Assembly: GCA_007131535.1 (NCBI GenBank)
Contig: SLQI01000361.1
Coordinates: forward strand, 1-12,739
Direction of reading: 5' to 3'
Origin: Balneolales bacterium
Lineage (GTDB): Bacteria > Bacteroidota > Rhodothermia > Balneolales > Natronogracilivirgulaceae
Length of the DNA: 12,739 nucleotides
The translations under genes were made by a program, and so were the position numbers. Positions 7,435-12,739 of the stretch are shown piece after piece (the first letter of the stretch is position 1; each line of letters begins with the position of its first letter). Under the pieces are notes generated by a model. It did no database searches. It was not told the origin of the DNA and was given only the letters and a program-made list of their open reading frames with translations.

Positions 7435-8445
7435 TCACCTGTTATTCACCAAATACACACTGATGTCTCCCGTCGAATTATTCAGGATGACCGGTATATC
7501 TCCTTTTCTCAGTGTTTCAGAGATGTGTACTCTGTCTTTTTCGTGAGCCAGGCCGGTAAGTTGACGCCGGTCTACCTGAAATGCATTCATCATCCCGGAA
7601 ATATCACCAATATGAAGACCGCGGTACAGGTCTACATTGCGTGTTTCTGCACTGATAACAAACTCATCATCTTCGTCGAGCAGCAAGTCGATTGTGCCTC
7701 CCATAGATTCAACCCGGACACCTTCTCCCAGTTTATTTATGTGACTCACAATATTTCCCCCGTAACTTCTTACAAGCAATCCGCCGTCAAGATTCATCAA
7801 CTGTGCCTGTCCACCGTAAGAGCGCAGCCGGGCCTCTCCGTTAACATGGTTTCCCGTAAATTTTCCTCCGTAAATATCCAAATGAAGGGCTCCGTTTAAG
7901 TGGGCGACATTCATAGATCCCCCGAAAATTTTAGCCTGGGTTGTGCCTTCCGTATTCCTGATATCCACCGTGCCGCCACTCGCTTCAATGCGCTGATTTC
8001 CTTTTAGGTTGCTGATATTAATATCTCCATCCCGGGTGGTAACTCGTGATGAGGTTTCTTCAGGGACGGTCACTCTGAAAGAAACGGTACTTGCCGCCTG
8101 CCCTCTTGCATCCGCTATAGCCTTAACCGAATTATTCCTGTGCTGAATTACAATCCGTTGATTCTCAAGGCTTTGTTCACGCCCGAATATGCTGAACGTG
8201 CGCTCCGCGAACATCTCAATGGTTACCTGATCGCTCCGGCCCCGTTCTATGGTGATCCATCCACCTTGAGTGGCTACTTCAAGATTAACCGGGCCGTCAA
8301 CCGAAAAGCGTTCTGTACGAACCGGATCATTCTGAGTTCCGCGTAAAGATTCTTCTGCATTAATCGAACCTGATGCAAGAACTGCGGTTTGAATCAAAAA
8401 CAATAATAAAATGGTAGTCCCTGAAAATGGTAATAGCTTGTTCAT
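7435..8445 (-). CDS. Exported DUF4097/adhesin-like beta-solenoid protein
   Basis: This 336-residue protein has a signal peptide (about 1-25, cleavage near LASG). A beta-sandwich-like N-terminal part (about 45-128) is followed by a solenoid. Glycines recur at 140, 158, 176, 194, 212 and 230, an exact 18-residue period, then G250. Most rungs begin GG and have a second turn (EG, NG or DG) about nine residues later, so each rung is probably two short strands. This resembles DUF4097 and the putative auto-transporter adhesin head domain, families without an established reaction. The ATG at 8445 is preferred because it starts a clean signal peptide; a TTG start at 8505 is possible but unlikely. It is the first gene of the operon, 14 bp before the phosphatase start. 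Its partner role (ligand or cargo of the sensor, or surface structure) is inference. Confidence 0.78.
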   Translation of the reverse strand: MNKLLPFSGTTILLLFLIQTAVLASGSINAEESLRGTQNDPVRTERFSVDGPVNLEVATQGGWITIERGRSDQVTIEMFAERTFSIFGREQSLENQRIVIQHRNNSVKAIADARGQAASTVSFRVTVPEETSSRVTTRDGDINISNLKGNQRIEASGGTVDIRNTEGTTQAKIFGGSMNVAHLNGALHLDIYGGKFTGNHVNGEARLRSYGGQAQLMNLDGGLLVRSYGGNIVSHINKLGEGVRVESMGGTIDLLLDEDDEFVISAETRNVDLYRGLHIGDISGMMNAFQVDRRQLTGLAHEKDRVHISETLRKGDIPVILNNSTGDISVYLVNNR

Positions 8446-8809
8446 AATAGGTGTCCGCTGAATTAATATAGCGGGTATACGCCGAATGAATAGTTTAGGT
8501 TTCAAAAAGATACCGCCTTTTCAGAACGGCTCATAGCATATTCTATAATTTTTTTTCATCCGGGAACCAATTCGAAAGGATCATCAAGATAGCCGGCGAA
8601 TACAAAGACTCCTTTTTGCGTGTAGTAATAAAAATTACACGCCTTCCCCCGTCTGACGAATAAAAAATCACAAAACGCTTAAATATAAACCTGATAAATT
8701 AGCCGAGAGAAAGCGGCAGTCCGGCCTTCAATTGTGGTTATGTAAATGCCTTTTCTGCAAATTGATATCATTTAATTACCTACCAATCAATCGTGTCAAG
8801 GAGAGTATC
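8446..8809. other. Divergent intergenic region between two operons
   Basis: This 364-bp gap separates the minus-strand operon that starts at 8445 from the plus-strand operon that starts at 8810, so promoters for both should lie here. AT-rich stretches occur on both strands, including TATATT on the minus strand just upstream of 8445 and AAATATAAA on the plus strand near 8680. I could not pair either with a convincing upstream element. No coding frame or RNA gene is recognisable. Shared regulation of the two operons is possible but not shown. Confidence 0.45.
8798..8803 (+). promoter_or_regulatory. Strong Shine-Dalgarno site of the Met-rich gene
   Basis: AAGGAG lies 6 nt before the ATG at 8810. 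It sets the start there rather than at the in-frame ATG at 8732, whose extension would put 26 odd residues before the signal peptide. Confidence 0.8.
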
Positions 8810-9274
8810 ATGACAAAATATTATCTAACCTCCGTTTTGTCTGCATTGCTATTGATTATTTCGGTTCTGCCATCTCAGGCTCAACAGGAACAACAGCATC
8901 AGATGCAGCGGCAAATTCAGCAAATGCATGAGATGATGGGACGCATGAATACCATGATGGAACGCAATCATGAAATGACCCAGCGAATGCACCAGCGCAT
9001 GCAGGAAGCGCAGGATGAGCAGATGCGAAATCAATATCAAATGATGCATCGGTTCGGAGAGCAGATGGGGATGACCCTCGGCAATATGAAAAATGCCGCC
9101 GAACGATGTGAGATGATGTTGCGTGATCGCGAGATGATGCGCGACCGTGATATGCAACGAGATATGGAACGAATGCACCGCCACCTTTCGGATATGACAG
9201 ATGAGATGGAAGAAGCTCTGCAGACCATGGAACGTATGACCGAAAGATTGCAGGAACGTGCCCAATCTCAATAA
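8810..9274 (+). CDS. Methionine-rich exported helical protein, possible soft-metal binder
   Basis: This 154-residue protein has a signal peptide (1-24, cleavage after SQA). The mature part (25-154) is one long Gln/Glu/Arg/Met-rich helix or coiled coil. I count 27 methionines in 130 mature residues, plus seven histidines and one cysteine (C100). Met pairs occur at 42-43, 49-50, 78-79, 102-103 and 109-110. Met-rich periplasmic segments bind Cu(I) or Ag(I) in known copper-handling proteins. A helical hairpin with this composition also recalls periplasmic metal-stress chaperones, though no family motif is clear. It is the first gene of an operon with an outer-membrane barrel (17-nt overlap) and a ferric-reductase-like flavocytochrome, which supports a metal or redox role. 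Function is inference; the composition is seen directly. It could instead be a structural coiled coil. Confidence 0.8.
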   Translation: MTKYYLTSVLSALLLIISVLPSQAQQEQQHQMQRQIQQMHEMMGRMNTMMERNHEMTQRMHQRMQEAQDEQMRNQYQMMHRFGEQMGMTLGNMKNAAERCEMMLRDREMMRDRDMQRDMERMHRHLSDMTDEMEEALQTMERMTERLQERAQSQ

Positions 9275-10157
9275 ATACTTCACATGGGATGCGATTAAAA
9301 TCCCCACCTTCTTATCCGTTCTTTCTTTATCGCTGTTCACTTCTCCCGGTTTCGCTGCATCTCCTTCTTTCTCGTACTCCGGAAGTCTCCGGTTTACGAC
9401 CGGTTCTTATTTTTTTACCGAGCGAACGGAAACGTTGTATTTTATTAACAGTCTCGGATATTCAGGGGATCGGGGAAATCTTCGATTGAATCTGCCATTT
9501 GTTATTCAAAACTCACCATGGATTTCCTACAGTGAAGGCGGGCTATTACCAACGGGTGGCAAACGGCATGAACGGGTCGGGCAATCATCGCATTCCTCCT
9601 CGATGATGATGCAGGATACTTTGCGGCAACGACGTCACCGGGTGGATGTACCCTCCGGTGACGCCGGGCTAAGAGCCCGTTTCAGCGATCCGGGTGTAAG
9701 TGCCATGTATCGCGTGTACGACTCATGGACCGGCAACACCTCGCTGCAACTCAACGGCTCCGTAAAAATTCCTCTTACCAATCCGGATAACGGGTTTGGT
9801 ACCGGCGCATGGGATTTTGGATTCGGTCTTTCCGGCATGCAGCGGCTGCGTTCCTGGTTTGTTTCTACCGATGTCATGTATTGGTACTTGGGAGACATGG
9901 AAGACCTGGATCTCAATAATCCACTGACCGGCAGTGTTGGTATCAGCTATTCCTTCGGTGATTCCGGCTGGCTTATGAGTGGCAGTATTTATGGTTCCAC
10001 TCCAATAATCGACGATTACGACCCACCTGTAAGTCTCATGGCCGGAGTTGGGTACATGTATTCCCCCCGTGCCTCCATTAACGGAACCGTTTCTTTCGGA
10101 TTTACCGAGTCTTCCGCTGATTTTTCCATAGGAATGGGCTGGAGTATTCGGATTTAA
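9258..10157 (+). CDS. Outer-membrane beta-barrel, transporter (phenol-degradation MetA-like) type
   Basis: This 299-residue protein has an N-terminal export signal (hydrophobic about 17-28, cleavage near GFA at 31-33). Alternating amphipathic strands follow, typical of an outer-membrane barrel of about 12 strands. The segment KIPLTNPDNGFGTGAWDFGFG (about 170-190) resembles the conserved strand-turn of the 'MetA-pathway of phenol degradation' transporter family, a loosely defined channel group. A long loop (about 92-134) is rich in His and Met (H104, H112, M116-M118, H127). The GTG start at 9258 lies inside the previous gene, giving a 17-nt overlap and probable translational coupling; no other start codon leaves the signal peptide intact. 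The next gene begins 34 bp downstream. The substrate is unknown; metal passage is suggested only by context. Confidence 0.75.
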   Translation: MPNLNKYFTWDAIKIPTFLSVLSLSLFTSPGFAASPSFSYSGSLRFTTGSYFFTERTETLYFINSLGYSGDRGNLRLNLPFVIQNSPWISYSEGGLLPTGGKRHERVGQSSHSSSMMMQDTLRQRRHRVDVPSGDAGLRARFSDPGVSAMYRVYDSWTGNTSLQLNGSVKIPLTNPDNGFGTGAWDFGFGLSGMQRLRSWFVSTDVMYWYLGDMEDLDLNNPLTGSVGISYSFGDSGWLMSGSIYGSTPIIDDYDPPVSLMAGVGYMYSPRASINGTVSFGFTESSADFSIGMGWSIRI

Positions 10158-10191
10158 GTCTACTTCAATAAATGTCAGGTAATACATAACT

Positions 10192-11487
10192 ATGCAAAAA
10201 AGGCATTATGGCCCCTTGGTTATTACAGTACTTGCGATATTGGTGATTCCATTATGGTGGTTGTCATTTCCTGAAACCACGGTACAGCACAACCTGAAGC
10301 CTATACCTGTTTATTTAAGTCAGGTAATTGCCTTAACCGGTTTTGCCTGTTTTGCCCTGAGCTTTGTTTTATCCGCACGAATAAAAAAACTGGAAGATTT
10401 TTTCGGCGGATTAGACCGTATGTATCACGCCCATCATACTCTGGCATTAACTGCATTCATATTATTACTCCTGCATCCATTATTACTCGCATCACGCTGG
10501 ATACCGGAGGAAAGTGAGCGTATCCTTTGGTACCTGTTCCCGGTTCATCGCAGAATTGAAATTAATATAGGCAGCTACGCCCTCTGGGGTATGATTGTAC
10601 TGACAGGAATTACCTTATTAAAACTGCTTCCTTACCACATTTGGAAAATCACCCATAAGTTTTTGGGCGTTTTTCTGATTCTTGGGATGATTCACATCAT
10701 ACTACTTGACCATTCATTTTCTTCCAATATTTATTTAACCGGGTATATTCTGATTCTTTCTGTAGCCGGTGCAGGTTCCTGGTTTTACAAGACCGTTTTA
10801 TTTGACTTTATCATCCCGAAAACAACCTATGATACACATAAACTTCATAAGCCTTATGAGGAGGTTCTGGAGATCGAGCTATCTCCGCGAGATCAGCCGG
10901 TACAATTTAAAAGCGGACAATTCTTTTTCTTCAGCTTTCTGACCCCGGGAATGAGCAGGGAAGCTCATCCTTATACCATTTGCTGGCATGATGCAAAATC
11001 CGGGAATATCAAAATTATGGTAAAAGCTCTGGGTGATTACACTTCTCGTTTAAATCGCACCCTGAAAACAGGAGTACCCGCAGTTCTGGAGGGACCCTAC
11101 GGCCGGTTTCATTACAACTCCGGAAAACCGGACCAAATATGGATTGCCGGTGGTGTTGGAGTGGCGCCATTTCTAAGCTGGATCAACAACACCACGCCCT
11201 GGGAATACCTTAGACATACGGATTTCTATTATTGTGTAGATACCCTGGAAGAAGCAGTTTATGCAGAGCAATTCAGAAACGCAGAAATCGATAACCCGGA
11301 TTTTCGATTTCATCTGGTTTGCGCGGATGAAGTTGGCTATCTTGATGTGACCCGAATTCCGTATGTAAGCCGGCGAGATGTATTCATCTGCGGGCCTCGT
11401 GCAATGAGAGCCTATTTATTAAAAGAATTTAAGCGTCTAAAGGTAGACCGGAACAAAATTCATTATGAAGATTTTGATTTTATGTAG
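10192..11487 (+). CDS. Ferric reductase-like flavocytochrome b (FRE/NOX superfamily)
   Basis: This 431-residue inner-membrane protein should move electrons from cytoplasmic NAD(P)H through FAD and two b haems towards the periplasm. Six or so membrane helices lie in about 8-200. Candidate haem ligands are H81/H95 and H155/H168, spaced 14 and 13 apart like the paired histidines of NOX2. The FAD domain follows (about 212-310) with HPYTI (259-263), GDYTSRL (281-287) and GPYGRF (301-306). The NAD(P) domain has IAGGVGVAP (318-326), CGP (400-402) and the C-terminal EDFDF. Length and domain order are normal for bacterial members. The acceptor could be Fe(III), Cu(II), quinone or oxygen; sequence does not decide. 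Upstream neighbours (Met-rich exported protein, barrel) favour a metal. The ATG at 10192 has only a weak AGGT upstream. Confidence 0.9.
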   Translation: MQKRHYGPLVITVLAILVIPLWWLSFPETTVQHNLKPIPVYLSQVIALTGFACFALSFVLSARIKKLEDFFGGLDRMYHAHHTLALTAFILLLLHPLLLASRWIPEESERILWYLFPVHRRIEINIGSYALWGMIVLTGITLLKLLPYHIWKITHKFLGVFLILGMIHIILLDHSFSSNIYLTGYILILSVAGAGSWFYKTVLFDFIIPKTTYDTHKLHKPYEEVLEIELSPRDQPVQFKSGQFFFFSFLTPGMSREAHPYTICWHDAKSGNIKIMVKALGDYTSRLNRTLKTGVPAVLEGPYGRFHYNSGKPDQIWIAGGVGVAPFLSWINNTTPWEYLRHTDFYYCVDTLEEAVYAEQFRNAEIDNPDFRFHLVCADEVGYLDVTRIPYVSRRDVFICGPRAMRAYLLKEFKRLKVDRNKIHYEDFDFM

Positions 11488-11501
11488 AGCTATTATCCTG
11501 G

Positions 11502-12044
11502 TCACAACTTTTTAAACACCTCGATTAAAAAGGCAATGTGATCATTCAGAGGTTTTTGGATCAGCTCTGCCCCTTTATAAACATCATCGCGGGGTACATT
11601 GGCGGCAAAGTGCTTATCCTTCAGCTTTTTCTTCACGGATTTCGGTTTCATATCCTCAAACCCGTTAGGTCGCATTAAAGAAACGGCATGCATAAAACCG
11701 GAAATTTCATCACAGGCAAACAGATATCGTTCCAGTTCCCTTTGCGGCTCGGCTCCGGTTCGGTCGGGAGCATGAGTCTTTACGGCCTGTATGACCTCCT
11801 CATCCACATTATGTTCAGGCAGAATTTCGTTGATGGCTTTGTTGGGGTGTTCATCAGGATAGGCTTCCCAGTCAAGATCATGCAGCAGTCCGGCCTGCCA
11901 CCATTTGTTTACCTCATCTTCCGGCTTACCGTTCTCATAGGCATAAGCTTCCATCGCCCGGGCTACCATCCGGCAATGATGCCGCAACGCATCGTTTTTA
12001 ATCCACGTTTCCAAGAGTTGTTCTGCTTCTGATCGATCGGCCAT
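11502..12044 (-). CDS. HD-domain metal-dependent hydrolase, small family
   Basis: This 180-residue cytoplasmic protein has the HD-superfamily signature. It shows an early His pair (H22, H23, in RHHC), the paired H55-D56 (in GLLHDLDW), H91 (in KTHA) and D112 (in ACDEISGF). HD proteins are metal-dependent phosphohydrolases that often act on nucleotides. The substrate of this stand-alone group is not established. All expected metal ligands are present, so it is probably active. The gene converges with the ferric reductase gene, with only 14 bp between the two stop codons and no room for a separate terminator. The ATG at 12044 fits the domain. A perfect TATAAT lies about 55 bp upstream. Confidence 0.88.
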   Translation of the reverse strand: MADRSEAEQLLETWIKNDALRHHCRMVARAMEAYAYENGKPEDEVNKWWQAGLLHDLDWEAYPDEHPNKAINEILPEHNVDEEVIQAVKTHAPDRTGAEPQRELERYLFACDEISGFMHAVSLMRPNGFEDMKPKSVKKKLKDKHFAANVPRDDVYKGAELIQKPLNDHIAFLIEVFKKL

Positions 12045-12099
12045 ACTACAGTTTAGCTTTTTGAAATTTATGTTTTCTCTATGCTCAGATTGTCGGCTA

Positions 12100-12105
12100 A
12101 TTATA
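12100..12105 (-). promoter_or_regulatory. Possible -10 element of the HD-domain gene
   Basis: The minus strand reads TATAAT at 12105-12100, a perfect sigma-70-type -10, about 55 bp upstream of the HD start codon and within the 137-bp gap after the membrane gene. At the expected distance upstream there is only TGAGCT, a poor -35, so the call is tentative. Confidence 0.35.
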
Positions 12106-12181
12106 ACAATTTTCCCGACTGAAGCTCAGATAATATCAGTTTGAAATGCAAAAATCAGGGCGCTTACCAAATAAATGTGGC

Positions 12182-12739
12182 CTAAAACTGATACATATTC
12201 CACAACGAATGCAACATCAGCAGGAAAGAAACGCCGATGCCGATACGAAGCAGTGAGGGCGGGTTTTCAGATATCATCCGCACCAACCCGGACCACAATA
12301 ATATCACTGCCGGGAAAATAGCCATCAAAACCTCACTTCCGGAAAGCGGAACATCAAACAAAGATGCTATAACGCCTGATAGAAAGACAATGAGAATCCA
12401 GGCCCCGAGAAACAGATCTACCGAATATTGGGATTTCGCCGATTCTGACTTGCTGGAGAGCAGCATCCGTGTACTGAAAATTGTAGCGCCTAATGCAGTC
12501 AGGATGAACACCCAGGATTTCAGCACCCCTGAAACTGAAGTTCCTGATAAAAACAATCCCGAAAGCAATGCCCCCGGTGAGTTACCAATGTGCGTTAATT
12601 CCGACAGCATCAAAGTAAGCGGAGCGCACATAACCATTAGTAATGTGAGGGATAATAAAGCCGGCACCAATGCCCGCTTTTTGCCGGCGGCATATCCGGC
12701 CGCAAACACGGCAAACATTAATGCGAGAAAAACCCCGAA
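12182..12739 (-). CDS. Polytopic membrane protein of unknown function, 5' end outside window
   Basis: The frame is open from the window edge to the stop at 12182-12184, giving 185 residues of C-terminal part. The ATG at 12718 is probably internal, because the seven codons before it (FGVFLAL) continue a hydrophobic helix. About six membrane helices are visible, separated by short loops. One cytoplasmic-type loop, SSKSESAKSQ, lies near the middle. No catalytic or transport motif is recognisable and I do not assign a family. It lies upstream of the HD-domain gene on the same strand, 137 bp away with a possible promoter between, so co-transcription is uncertain. Confidence 0.7.
   Translation of the reverse strand, partial: FGVFLALMFAVFAAGYAAGKKRALVPALLSLTLLMVMCAPLTLMLSELTHIGNSPGALLSGLFLSGTSVSGVLKSWVFILTALGATIFSTRMLLSSKSESAKSQYSVDLFLGAWILIVFLSGVIASLFDVPLSGSEVLMAIFPAVILLWSGLVRMISENPPSLLRIGIGVSFLLMLHSLWNMYQF

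Noticed and set aside
7354..7899. Plus-strand frame of 181 codons
   Set aside because: It is antisense to the end of the solenoid gene and the start of the phosphatase, with no supported start or domain.
8849..9340. Minus-strand frame encoding a His-rich 163-residue peptide
   Set aside because: The His come from CAT, the complement of the many ATG codons of the Met-rich gene. It is a shadow of the real gene.
1..12739. CRISPR array, tRNA or rRNA gene, classic toxin-antitoxin or phage-defence locus
   Set aside because: No regularly spaced repeats, tRNA-like cloverleaf, rRNA sequence or defence-protein motifs were seen on either strand. The IS is the only mobile element recognised.

Overview
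The window looks like chromosomal DNA of a Gram-negative bacterium with moderate GC. Outer-membrane beta-barrels, a lipoprotein peptidase, signal peptides and a 7TM-SpoIIE phosphatase point to the Bacteroidota/Rhodothermota/Balneolota side of the tree. That placement is inference from protein style, since there is no rRNA or marker gene here. Several genes have clear purine-rich ribosome binding sites.

Region by region: (1) 110-1707 is an apparently intact IS110-family insertion sequence, bounded by an 11-bp direct repeat. It has a 260-bp non-coding left end, an intact DEDD/serine transposase (381-1691) and almost no right end. The left end holds a segment (about 178-350) that folds on paper into a two-loop RNA closed by a perfect 10-bp stem, as expected for the bridge RNA of IS110 elements. 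(2) 2015-3640 (minus) is a secreted or lipid-anchored M28 zinc peptidase, followed by a textbook terminator. (3) 3925-8445 (minus) is a compact three-gene operon. In transcription order it encodes an exported beta-solenoid protein with an exact 18-residue repeat, a 7TM sensor with a coiled coil and SpoIIE-type PP2C phosphatase, and an Omp85-like barrel without POTRA domains. (4) 8810-11487 (plus) is a divergent three-gene operon: a very methionine-rich exported protein, an outer-membrane barrel overlapping it by 17 nt, and a membrane flavocytochrome of the ferric reductase/NADPH oxidase superfamily. (5) 11502-12044 (minus) is an HD-domain hydrolase convergent with that operon. (6) From 12182 to the window edge (minus) is a membrane protein, truncated at its 5' end, that I do not recognise.

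How the genes may work together: the plus-strand operon reads as an envelope redox and metal module. NAD(P)H electrons would cross the inner membrane through two haems, a Met/His-rich periplasmic protein would bind soft metal such as Cu(I), and an outer-membrane channel would connect to the outside. The minus-strand operon reads as an envelope sensor with two exported partners. Both functions are inferred from gene order and sequence. The most checkable novelty is the candidate bridge RNA: both of its loops carry the ATGGAA that ends the flanking repeat, and a possible right-target guide matches the right junction.
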